Below, piece by piece: positions 4,811 to 12,035 of a stretch of 13,130 nt of DNA. The notes under the pieces are model-generated. The model searched no databases. It saw only the letters and a list, made by a program, of their open reading frames with translations, and was not told the DNA's origin. Each line of letters opens with the position of its first letter. Position 1 is the stretch's first letter. The translations under genes were made by a program, and so were the position numbers. Source of the stretch: Candidatus Pelagibacter sp. (GTDB lineage: Bacteria > Pseudomonadota > Alphaproteobacteria > Pelagibacterales > Pelagibacteraceae); contig PAGZ01000010.1 of assembly GCA_002704625.1 (NCBI GenBank), positions 1 to 13,130 of the forward strand. The letters are read 5' to 3'.

Positions 4811-6061
4811 GTGAAAAAAAAATACTCCATTTTTAATATTATAAGAAACGCTTTTTCTAACAATAAAAATTGGAAAAAGATGTGGCGCAATCCTGAGCCG
4901 CGAAAATTTTATGATATTATAATTATTGGTGGTGGGGGTCACGGTCTTGGTACTGCTTACTACCTTGCTAAAGAGCATGGTTTGAAAAATATTGCCGTCA
5001 TTGAAAAAGGATGGTTAGGTGGTGGTAACACTGGTCGTAATACAACAATAATAAGATCAAATTATCTATGGGATGAAAGTGCTCACCTTTACGAACATTC
5101 TTTAAAGCTTTGGGAAAATTTATCTTCAGAATTAAATTATAATGTTATGTTTAGTCAAAGAGGTGTATTGAACCTCGCGCACAATGAGCATGATGTAAAA
5201 GAGATTAAAAGAAGAGTGAGTGCGAACAAACTAAATGGAATTGATTCCCACTGGGCTGATCCAAAACAGATTAAAAAACTTGTACCAATTATGAATATTG
5301 AGAACTGTAGATACCCGGTGCTAGGTGCTTCTTATCAGCCTAGAGCTGGTACAGCTCGTCATGATGCTGTGGCCTGGGGTTATGCAATGAGAGCTGATGA
5401 ATTAGGTGTTGATATCATACAGAATTGTGAAGTAAAAAAAATCAGAACGAAAAACGGTAAAGTTTATGGAATTGAGACGACTAAAGGAATAATAAGAGCT
5501 AAAAGAGTTGGTGTTGTAGCGTCAGGACATACTAGTGTTTTAGCTGATACAGCTGGAATTAAACTACCACTTCAAAGCAAACCGCTCCAAGCTTTGGTTT
5601 CAGAACCAATTAAACCAGTAATCAATACTGTCGTAATGTCTAACGCAGTTCATGCATATGTGAGTCAATCTGATAAAGGTGAACTTGTTATTGGTGCTGG
5701 AACAGATGGTTATAATTCTTTTACTCAAAGAGGAGGGTATAATATTGTCGAAGATACCTTGAGAGCTATAATAGAACTCTATCCAATATTTGGAAAAATG
5801 AAAATGCTTCGCCAGTGGGGAGGCATAGTAGATATTTGTCCAGATGCAAGTCCCATAATAAGCAAATGTGAAATAGAAGGATTATATTTTAATTGTGGAT
5901 GGGGAACAGGAGGATTTAAAGCAACTCCAGGAAGTGCAAACCTATTTGCATACACTGTTGCTAAGGATAAACCTCACTCAATTAATGCTCCCTTTAGTTT
6001 AGAAAGATTTGTAAGTGGTAGATTAGTTGACGAACATGGAGCAGCAGCTGTAGCTCATTAA
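4811..6061 (+). CDS. soxB: Sarcosine oxidase subunit beta
   Basis: The 416-residue catalytic flavoprotein subunit of heterotetrameric sarcosine oxidase. After the family-typical leader ([15 protein letters not shown]) comes the FAD-binding Rossmann motif [18 protein letters not shown] (about 36-53) and [16 protein letters not shown], followed by RSNYL. His184 in [11 protein letters not shown] sits where the subunit carries covalently bound FMN in studied enzymes; this equivalence is by position and motif, not alignment. The end has [10 protein letters not shown] and [14 protein letters not shown], the second FAD-binding region of the DAO family. The subunit oxidises sarcosine to the imine, passing electrons FAD to FMN to oxygen. 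The start is a GTG at 4811 with no clear Shine-Dalgarno; it gives the normal N-terminus. It opens the soxB-D-A-G operon, 1 nt before soxD. Confidence 0.96.
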   Translation: MKKKYSIFNIIRNAFSNNKNWKKMWRNPEPRKFYDIIIIGGGGHGLGTAYYLAKEHGLKNIAVIEKGWLGGGNTGRNTTIIRSNYLWDESAHLYEHSLKLWENLSSELNYNVMFSQRGVLNLAHNEHDVKEIKRRVSANKLNGIDSHWADPKQIKKLVPIMNIENCRYPVLGASYQPRAGTARHDAVAWGYAMRADELGVDIIQNCEVKKIRTKNGKVYGIETTKGIIRAKRVGVVASGHTSVLADTAGIKLPLQSKPLQALVSEPIKPVINTVVMSNAVHAYVSQSDKGELVIGAGTDGYNSFTQRGGYNIVEDTLRAIIELYPIFGKMKMLRQWGGIVDICPDASPIISKCEIEGLYFNCGWGTGGFKATPGSANLFAYTVAKDKPHSINAPFSLERFVSGRLVDEHGAAAVAH

Positions 6062-6062
6062 A

Positions 6063-6416
6063 ATGCTTTTAATAAATTGCCCATACTGCGGTGAAAGAGA
6101 TCAAATAGAATTTACAAATGGTGGAGAAGCTCACGTAGCCAGACCAAAAGATCCTAGCCTTGTAAGTGATAGAGAGTGGTCAGAGTATGTTTTTATAAGA
6201 GCTAATCCTAAGGGAATTTATTATGAACGTTGGGTACATACACATGGATGTAAAAAATGGTTTAATGCAGTAAGAAATACTTCAACAGATGAAATTTTAA
6301 AAGTTTATAAAATAGGTGATCCTCCTCCCCCAATAAAAGAATTTAAAAATACTCTTAAATCTCCATCAGGAGAGCCTGATGTTGGATCAGGAAATTTTGC
6401 GGTGAAAAAAATATGA
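6063..6416 (+). CDS. soxD: Sarcosine oxidase subunit delta
   Basis: The 117-residue small zinc-binding subunit of the sarcosine oxidase complex. It begins MLLINCPYCGERDQIEF, with Cys6 and Cys9, and later has RWVHTHGCKKWFNAVRNT with His59, His61 and Cys63; Cys6, Cys9, His59 and Cys63 are the expected zinc ligands. The middle segment GGEAHVARP and the REWSEYVFIRANPKG stretch are also family-typical. The C-terminal tail (IKEFKNTLKSPSGEPDVGSG) looks disordered and is longer than the core family needs. The role is structural, holding the alpha and beta subunits together. The start is 1 nt beyond the soxB stop, and the end overlaps the start of the next small gene by ATGA, so translation is coupled both ways. 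Confidence 0.95.
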   Translation: MLLINCPYCGERDQIEFTNGGEAHVARPKDPSLVSDREWSEYVFIRANPKGIYYERWVHTHGCKKWFNAVRNTSTDEILKVYKIGDPPPPIKEFKNTLKSPSGEPDVGSGNFAVKKI

Positions 6417-6622
6417 AAAAAATTAAAATCCTTTTTTTAATCACATTTTTTTTCTCTTTATTCTCTGAAAATATAAACGCAGAAAAATCTAATAAAATAG
6501 GAACTAATAAAGTCATTAGTGATGAGGCTTCTGATCAATTAAAAAAGCTTATGGACCTCTATAAAGATGGCATAATCACTGGATATGAATATGAGAAGGC
6601 AAAAAAGAAAATACTCAAATAG
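6413..6622 (+). CDS. Small exported SHOCT-like protein inside the sox operon
   Basis: The 69-residue protein has a signal peptide (MKKIKILFLITFFFSLFSENINA, likely cut before EKSNK), leaving about 46 mature residues. The last 27 (LKKLMDLYKDGIITGYEYEKAKKKILK) fit the SHOCT (short C-terminal domain) pattern: a leucine-rich helix, a D-G-I-I-T turn, then an acidic/basic helix E-Y-E-x-A-K-K-K-I-L. SHOCT domains are usually found at the C-terminus of larger proteins and can mediate oligomerisation; alone with a signal peptide the function is unknown. The ATG overlaps the soxD stop (ATGA), and soxA starts 5 nt after its stop, so it is translated as part of the operon although the oxidase itself is cytoplasmic. 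This placement between soxD and soxA is not part of the usual soxBDAG order. Confidence 0.75.
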   Translation: MKKIKILFLITFFFSLFSENINAEKSNKIGTNKVISDEASDQLKKLMDLYKDGIITGYEYEKAKKKILK

Positions 6623-6627
6623 TAAAT

Positions 6628-9582
6628 ATGATTGAAAATAAAATTTATTTTAAATTTGATGGTAAAACGTTTGAAGGTAACGAGGGTGATACTATAGCTG
6701 CTGCATTGCTAAGAAATAACGTAAAGTTGATTGGTAGAAGTTTTAAATATCATAGGCCTAGAGGAATTTATACTTGCGGAATAGAAGAACCAAATGCTCT
6801 TGTACAGATAGTTAATGAATATAATGAGCCAAATGTAAGAGCTACAGTTAAAAAAATTTATGAGGGAATGGTTATTAAAAGTCAAAACAGATGGCCCTCT
6901 TTAAAAAGAGATTTAGGTTCAATAAATAATCTTTTGTCACCAATATTCTCAGCAGGATTTTATTATAAAACATTTATGGGGCCTAAAGGCTTTTGGAAAA
7001 ATGTTTACGAGCCTCTTATCAGAAAAACTGCTGGGTTAGGTAGACCCCCAAGGGAATTTAGATCAAAGAGTATACATCTACAACATAACGTGGATATTGT
7101 AATTGTGGGTGCTGGCTTGGCTGGTTTATTAGCTGCAAAAAAATTCGCTGGAACTAAATATGATGTTTTATTAATTGAAAGAGAAAGTTCTTTAGGTGGA
7201 ATTTTAAAAAATTCCAAAAAAATTAAGTTTATAAATGATCAAATTCCAAACGATTGGGTTAAAAAAACACAAAGACTTATCGAAAATTCAAATAATATAA
7301 AAATTTTAAAAAATACATTGGTCAATACTTATAATTTTAAAGATCACTTAATTGCACTTGAAGATAAATCGGTAGGAAAGCTTCAAGATAATAATAAACC
7401 TGAGCTTGTTTTACATAAAATAAGAACTAAACAAACTATTCTAGCTAACGGACACATTGAAAGATTTATTTCATTTAGAAATAATGATTTGCCTGGTGTA
7501 ATGCTTGCAGCATCTTTTGAAAAATATATTCATAGGTATGGGGTAGTCCCAGACGAAAGCCCTGTAATTTTCACAAATAATTCCTCAACTTTCAGCCTTG
7601 TAAAATCACTTATTGATCTTGGTCATAAACCTAAAGCTTATATAGATGTTAGAGATCAAAAAAAAATTGAAACAGAATTAGTAGAACTTTTAACTAAATA
7701 TAATGTTCCTTTTTATGCAAAATCTGAAATTGAAGGTTGTGATGGAAAAAATGAAATAAAAAGAGTTACCATCAGTGTTAAAAAAAATGAAACTGTTAAA
7801 ATTAAAACATCTATGCTTTGTGTCTCAGGAGGTTTTAATCCAGATATACATTTATTTACGCAATCTAAAGGTCTTCTAAAGTGGGACGAAAGTCTTCTGA
7901 CATTTAAACCTGATAAAATTTTTCAAAATACTATTACCTTGGGATCAGTTAGCGGAAATTTTAGCTATCAAAAAGTTATTAAGGAAATAAACGAAAAACT
8001 TAATTTTCTAGATGGAGTGAATGATTTAGAAATAAAATTAGATATTGATGGGCCGATAAATTTTCATATCAAAGAGCTATGGGAAACTAAAAATGCAAAA
8101 AAATCTTTGTGGTCTAAATCATTTATAGATCTTCAAAATGATGTGACAACGAAAGATCTTAAACAAGCAGTTACTGAAGGTTTTAATCGTATAGAACACT
8201 TAAAGCGTTTCACAACTAATAGTATGGGAACTGATCAAGGAAAAATAAGTAGCATTAATGCGCTTGGAATTGTATCTAAAATACTTAAGAAAAATATTTC
8301 GGAAGTTGGAACAACAACTTATAGACCGCCATATGCTCCACTAAATTTTTCAGCAATCGCCGGAAGAAGTACATATGAATTTTACGATCCAATTAGAAAA
8401 ACTCCCATTCATCCTTGGCATATAAAACATAATGCTGTCTTTGAAGATGTTGGACAGTGGAAGAGGCCTTGGTATTTTAAAAAATATGAAAATGAAACTA
8501 TGTATGAAGCAGTTCAAAGAGAGTCAAAACAAGTTAGGGAGTCTGCAGGAATACTAGATGGTAGCACACTTGGAAAAATAGAGATCAAAGGTAAAGACGC
8601 TTTGGCATTTATAAATCTAATTTATACGAATAGCTTTACGAAAATGAAACCGATGACAGCAAGATATGCTCTTATGCTTGGTGAAGATGGTATGGTTAAG
8701 GACGATGGTATCGTTTGTAAAATAAATGACCAACACTTTATAACTACAACCACTACCGGAGGGGCTGCAAATGTTTTGGCGCATATGGAGGAATATGCTC
8801 AAACTGAATGGCCAGATATGAATGTTTATATGAATTCAATAACAGAACAGTTTGCTACATTTAATATCAGCGGACCAAAAGCCAAAACCATAATGGAAAG
8901 AGTTTTTAGCAATGTTGATTTCAGTAATGAGAAATTTCCTTATATGACTTTTAATAATTTCGATTATCTAAACACAAGCGTCAGAATACTTCGAGCAAGT
9001 TTTACTGGAGAACAAGGATATGAAATTTATATTTCGCCCAAGCGTGCTTTAACACTTTGGGAAAGAATTTTTCATTATAGTAGAGATGTTAATCTTGTTC
9101 CCTACGGAACTGAAACCATGCATTTATTAAGAGCTGAAAAAGGTTACATCATTGTTGGTCAAGAAACCGATGGAACAGTAACACCTGTTGACCTTAATCT
9201 TAATTGGATGATTGGTAAAAATAAAAAAGATTTCATCGGAAAAAGATCTTTAACTAGAAGTGATATAATTAGTTCTGAAAGAAAACAATTAGTGGGTTTG
9301 ATCCCTTTAGATAAGTCGTATGGTATTGAAGAAGGACAACATATTATTGAAGAAGAGAATTTAGAAACTCCGATCAAAAAACCTGTAAAAATGCTTGGCC
9401 ATGTTACTTCAAGTTATTTTAGCCCAACACTTAATCATTGTGTGGCAATGGCTTTGATAAAAGGTGGTAATAGAAAAATTGGAAGCCAACTTTATGTATC
9501 AACGTCTGATCTAAACGTAATTCCAGTAGAAGTGGTCAAACCTAATTTTATTGATCCTAAAAACGATAAGTTGGTATCATGA
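6628..9582 (+). CDS. soxA: Sarcosine oxidase subunit alpha
   Basis: The 984-residue largest subunit; the length is normal (about 950-1000). Domains in order: an N-terminal ferredoxin-like domain (about 1-95, with GRSFKYHRPRGIYTCG and EEPNALVQI) with only one cysteine, Cys50, so no 2Fe-2S cluster, as in known enzymes; a dinucleotide-binding domain with VDIVIVGAGLAGLLAAKKF (GAGLAG 161-166) and RESSLGG, and the matching second half ANGHIERFISFRNNDLPGVMLA, which binds NAD; then, from about 600, an aminomethyltransferase (GcvT-like) domain with RPWYF, RESKQVRESAGILDGSTLGKIEIKG and FTGEQGYEIYISP, where tetrahydrofolate accepts the sarcosine methyl carbon as 5,10-methylene-THF. The ATG at 6628 starts after the SHOCT-like gene, and the TGA overlaps the soxG ATG. 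Confidence 0.96.
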   Translation: MIENKIYFKFDGKTFEGNEGDTIAAALLRNNVKLIGRSFKYHRPRGIYTCGIEEPNALVQIVNEYNEPNVRATVKKIYEGMVIKSQNRWPSLKRDLGSINNLLSPIFSAGFYYKTFMGPKGFWKNVYEPLIRKTAGLGRPPREFRSKSIHLQHNVDIVIVGAGLAGLLAAKKFAGTKYDVLLIERESSLGGILKNSKKIKFINDQIPNDWVKKTQRLIENSNNIKILKNTLVNTYNFKDHLIALEDKSVGKLQDNNKPELVLHKIRTKQTILANGHIERFISFRNNDLPGVMLAASFEKYIHRYGVVPDESPVIFTNNSSTFSLVKSLIDLGHKPKAYIDVRDQKKIETELVELLTKYNVPFYAKSEIEGCDGKNEIKRVTISVKKNETVKIKTSMLCVSGGFNPDIHLFTQSKGLLKWDESLLTFKPDKIFQNTITLGSVSGNFSYQKVIKEINEKLNFLDGVNDLEIKLDIDGPINFHIKELWETKNAKKSLWSKSFIDLQNDVTTKDLKQAVTEGFNRIEHLKRFTTNSMGTDQGKISSINALGIVSKILKKNISEVGTTTYRPPYAPLNFSAIAGRSTYEFYDPIRKTPIHPWHIKHNAVFEDVGQWKRPWYFKKYENETMYEAVQRESKQVRESAGILDGSTLGKIEIKGKDALAFINLIYTNSFTKMKPMTARYALMLGEDGMVKDDGIVCKINDQHFITTTTTGGAANVLAHMEEYAQTEWPDMNVYMNSITEQFATFNISGPKAKTIMERVFSNVDFSNEKFPYMTFNNFDYLNTSVRILRASFTGEQGYEIYISPKRALTLWERIFHYSRDVNLVPYGTETMHLLRAEKGYIIVGQETDGTVTPVDLNLNWMIGKNKKDFIGKRSLTRSDIISSERKQLVGLIPLDKSYGIEEGQHIIEEENLETPIKKPVKMLGHVTSSYFSPTLNHCVAMALIKGGNRKIGSQLYVSTSDLNVIPVEVVKPNFIDPKNDKLVS

Positions 9583-10097
9583 CTAGAACATTTGTAGCAA
9601 AAGGTATGGAAATTGTTCAGCACGATAAGCAGCAAATCTTGTTGAGAGGAAAGGGAGATGGCAGCTTTGCTGATATAGTTAATAAAGAAATTTCTCTTCT
9701 ACCTCCTACTGATAATCTCAGAATGATAAATAATGACGAGTTTCTTTTGACTAAGCAATCATTTGATCAATGGATTTTAATATGTTTAAAACCAAAAACA
9801 GAAAAGGAAATATTTAGGTTAGTATCAGCTTTTAATTCACATGAGGAAGTTTTAGCTTCTGATTATTCTAACACAACTTATTTTGAAATTACCGGGGAAA
9901 ATAAAAACCATTATTTAAGTAAGCTTACTCACTTTGATTTACGAGCAAAAAAATTTCCGTTATCAACTATGGCGCAAACACTAATCGCCAGAATTGATTG
10001 TTGTTTATATCATTTTAAGGATAAATATATTTTAACTTGTCATAGCTCGTTTGAGGATTACTTTAAAGATCGTTTACAAGACACAATAGATTTATAA
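9579..10097 (+). CDS. soxG: Sarcosine oxidase subunit gamma
   Basis: The 172-residue fourth subunit. The sequence is weakly conserved, but the position after soxA, the length (usually 170-210) and patterns such as DNLRMINNDEFLLTKQSFDQWILIC and YFEITGENKNHYLSKLTHFDLRAKKFPLSTMAQTLIARIDCCLY are as expected; it resembles a shortened GcvT-like fold, and YILTCHSSFEDYFKDRLQD is the usual ending. It likely has a structural role in the oxidase. The ATG overlaps the soxA stop (ATGA) and the stop overlaps the next ATG by 1 nt (TAATG), so it is coupled on both sides. Confidence 0.88.
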   Translation: MTRTFVAKGMEIVQHDKQQILLRGKGDGSFADIVNKEISLLPPTDNLRMINNDEFLLTKQSFDQWILICLKPKTEKEIFRLVSAFNSHEEVLASDYSNTTYFEITGENKNHYLSKLTHFDLRAKKFPLSTMAQTLIARIDCCLYHFKDKYILTCHSSFEDYFKDRLQDTIDL

Positions 10098-10468
10098 TGA
10101 AAAAACAAAAAAACGTATTAGGAGAAACTTTAGAAAGCTGTTCAACCGATCCTATGACTGGTTGGTTCAGGGATGGTTGTTGTAATACAGATAAAAATGA
10201 CCGAGGACTTCACACAGTCTGTGTAAAAGTAAGTGACGAATTTTTAGAATGGTGCAAAGAGTCCGGTAACGATTTAATAACGCCTAATCCTGAATTTGGT
10301 TTCCCTGGTCTTAAAGATGGAGACAAGTGGTGCGTTTGTGCAAGTTGGTATGCGAGAGCTCTTGATGCTGGAAAAGGTTGTGCAATATATTTAAAGGGAA
10401 CTCACGAAAAAACTTTAGAATTGATTCCAATTGAAAAATTAAAAGAATTTGCAGTAGATCTTTCCTAG
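10097..10468 (+). CDS. DUF2237 family protein
   Basis: The 123-residue protein is a clear DUF2237 match: NVLGETLESCSTDPMTGWFRDGCCNT at the start, then DRGLHTVCVKVSDEFLEWCKESGNDL, then TPNPEFGFPGLKDGDKWCVCASWYARALDAG, then a THEKTLE segment. It has eight cysteines (15, 28, 29, 42, 53, 79, 81, 95), including the adjacent pair GCC and the pair CVC, so metal or disulfide chemistry is likely, but the family has no assigned function. There is no signal peptide, so it is probably cytoplasmic. The ATG overlaps the soxG stop by one base (TAATG), so it is translated from the sox messenger. In many bacteria this family stands alone; its coupling to the sarcosine oxidase operon is a clue to its role. Confidence 0.88.
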   Translation: MKKQKNVLGETLESCSTDPMTGWFRDGCCNTDKNDRGLHTVCVKVSDEFLEWCKESGNDLITPNPEFGFPGLKDGDKWCVCASWYARALDAGKGCAIYLKGTHEKTLELIPIEKLKEFAVDLS

Positions 10469-10485
10469 ATATCTGTATTTAATTT

Positions 10486-11145
10486 ATGAAAACCGCAATA
10501 ATATTTGGATCGTCAGGATTAATTGGAAATGAACTGTTTAAAACTATTATTTTAAATAACTCTTACGAAAAAATTAAAGTATTTGTTCGTTCTATACCAG
10601 AAATAAATAACCCAAAAGTAGAGATTATAAAAACTGATTTTACTAATTTGAAACAGTATAAAGACAAAATTAAAGGCGACGAATGTTTTTTTTGTATTGG
10701 AACAACCAAAAAAGATACACCTAATAAAGATGAATACAGAAGAATTGAATATAATATTCCAATAGATGTTGCCAAAATAGCAAAAGAAAATTCTGTAAAT
10801 ACTTTTTTTTATATCTCTTCAATTGGAGCTAATCCTAATGCATCAAGTAACTATTTAAAAAATAAAGGACAAGTTGAAGAGGAGTTAAAAAATTTAAATT
10901 TTCCTCGACTTGCCATTATTAGACCTTCCTTGCTAGTTGGAAATAGAAAATCATTTAGACTGGGTGAGGTAATTTTTACTCCTATTATGAATACACTTAC
11001 TTTTTTTGCTTTTGGAAGTTTAAAAAAATATAAACCTATAAAGATCAAAAATGTTGTGAAATCAATAATTTATATTTCTAAAAATGAATCAAATAAAACA
11101 GTCTTTGAGTCTGATGAGCTAGAAGAAATTGCTAAGTCTAATTAA
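10486..11145 (+). CDS. NAD(P)-binding TIP30/HTATIP2-like atypical short-chain dehydrogenase
   Basis: The 219-residue Rossmann-fold protein opens with KTAIIFGSSGLIGNELF; Gly8, Gly11 and Gly14 form the NAD(P)-binding motif. The next strand has KVFVR, then VEIIKTDF and DECFFCIGTTKKDTP, and YISSIGAN with a YLKNK (Tyr123-x3-Lys127) pair, followed by KGQVEEELKNLNFPRLAIIRPSLLVGNRKSFRLGE. These match the HTATIP2/TIP30 (atypical SDR) group, whose members act as reductases or NAD(P)-binding regulators; the substrate is unknown. It starts 17 nt after the DUF2237 gene on the same strand, so it probably shares the messenger but has no Shine-Dalgarno sequence. The 3' end overlaps the convergent transporter gene by 4 nt. 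Length is normal (210-240). Confidence 0.85.
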   Translation: MKTAIIFGSSGLIGNELFKTIILNNSYEKIKVFVRSIPEINNPKVEIIKTDFTNLKQYKDKIKGDECFFCIGTTKKDTPNKDEYRRIEYNIPIDVAKIAKENSVNTFFYISSIGANPNASSNYLKNKGQVEEELKNLNFPRLAIIRPSLLVGNRKSFRLGEVIFTPIMNTLTFFAFGSLKKYKPIKIKNVVKSIIYISKNESNKTVFESDELEEIAKSN

Positions 11146-12035
11146 TATCTAAATCTATAGCGTCTAGCATTATAACCATAAAACATAATCGCAATAATTA
11201 TAATTATTCCACCAATTAATGTGTTTACACTTGGAATTTCATTAATACCTAATAATGGGAGCCATACCCAAAAAATTCCACCTATAACTTCTGTTAGCGA
11301 AAGAAGAGTTAAATCAGCTGCTGGTAAATATTTTGCATTCGAAGAATATAAAATAAGAGCAGAGCAAACAAAAAATCCGTGTAACGCCGATAAAGAAGTA
11401 TTTTTTAGTGATATTAAAATATCGCTGTCATAAAAAAATAAAACTAAAAGTGAAATACTGGCTGCAATAATTCCTCCTAAAGATACGGTTGTAAGTTTTG
11501 GAACTTTTTTTCTCCAACGTAGAGAAACAGTAAAGCCTGCAAAAGCTGATGAAGAAATTAGTCCATTAATCATGCCAAACAACGTTCCAGCTTCTTTACT
11601 GTCAAAAGAAATAAGGATAATTCCTGAAGCTGCAATAATCATAGCTACTAGGGTACTTTTTGAAATTTTTTCTTTTAAAAAAATATATGCTAGTAAAGCT
11701 GCGATAAAAGGCATGGCTCCTAACATCATCAAAGTAACAGCTGCTGTAGTTGTGGTTATTGAAAACACAAATGTTATATTAGCAATCCCAAGACATGTTC
11801 CACCAATTAATCCTGAGAAACCAATTCTATAATAATTATTTGTAAATTTTGTTCCCTCATTTAAAAATAAATATATATTCAAAATTAAAAAGATCGCTGA
11901 GCCTCTAATTAAAGAATACTGCCAAGGAATTAATTCTGCATTATTAATGTTTCTAACTATCAAGGGCCCGAAAGACCAGATTAACCCAGCTAATAAAACA
12001 AAAAACATAGCTGAGTTAACTTTATTTTTTGACAT
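11142..12035 (-). CDS. EamA/DMT-superfamily transporter
   Basis: The 297-residue membrane protein has the 10-helix, two-repeat architecture of the drug/metabolite transporter superfamily. The first EamA unit is at about 8-130 (FFVLLAGLIWSFGPLIVRN, then FVFSITTTTAAVTLMMLGAMPFIAALLAYIFLKEKISK) and the second at about 145-288 (ending LSLTEVIGGIFWVWLPLLGI and GGIIIIIAIMFYG). Family members export or import amino acids, metabolites or drugs; the substrate cannot be told. I chose the ATG at 12035; an in-frame GTG at 12038 is a possible alternative. The ATG overlaps the last base of the ETF-QO stop codon (TGATG), so translation is probably coupled. The 3' end overlaps the convergent SDR gene by 4 nt. 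Confidence 0.9.
   Translation of the reverse strand: MSKNKVNSAMFFVLLAGLIWSFGPLIVRNINNAELIPWQYSLIRGSAIFLILNIYLFLNEGTKFTNNYYRIGFSGLIGGTCLGIANITFVFSITTTTAAVTLMMLGAMPFIAALLAYIFLKEKISKSTLVAMIIAASGIILISFDSKEAGTLFGMINGLISSSAFAGFTVSLRWRKKVPKLTTVSLGGIIAASISLLVLFFYDSDILISLKNTSLSALHGFFVCSALILYSSNAKYLPAADLTLLSLTEVIGGIFWVWLPLLGINEIPSVNTLIGGIIIIIAIMFYGYNARRYRFRY

Noticed and set aside
6628..6920. 2Fe-2S cluster in the N-terminal domain of SoxA
   Set aside because: The ferredoxin-like domain has only one cysteine (Cys50), so it cannot hold a 2Fe-2S cluster; this is normal for the subunit.
11221..11832. Plus-strand ORFs of 70 and 86 codons inside the DMT transporter
   Set aside because: They lie antisense to a well-supported membrane protein gene and resemble no family.
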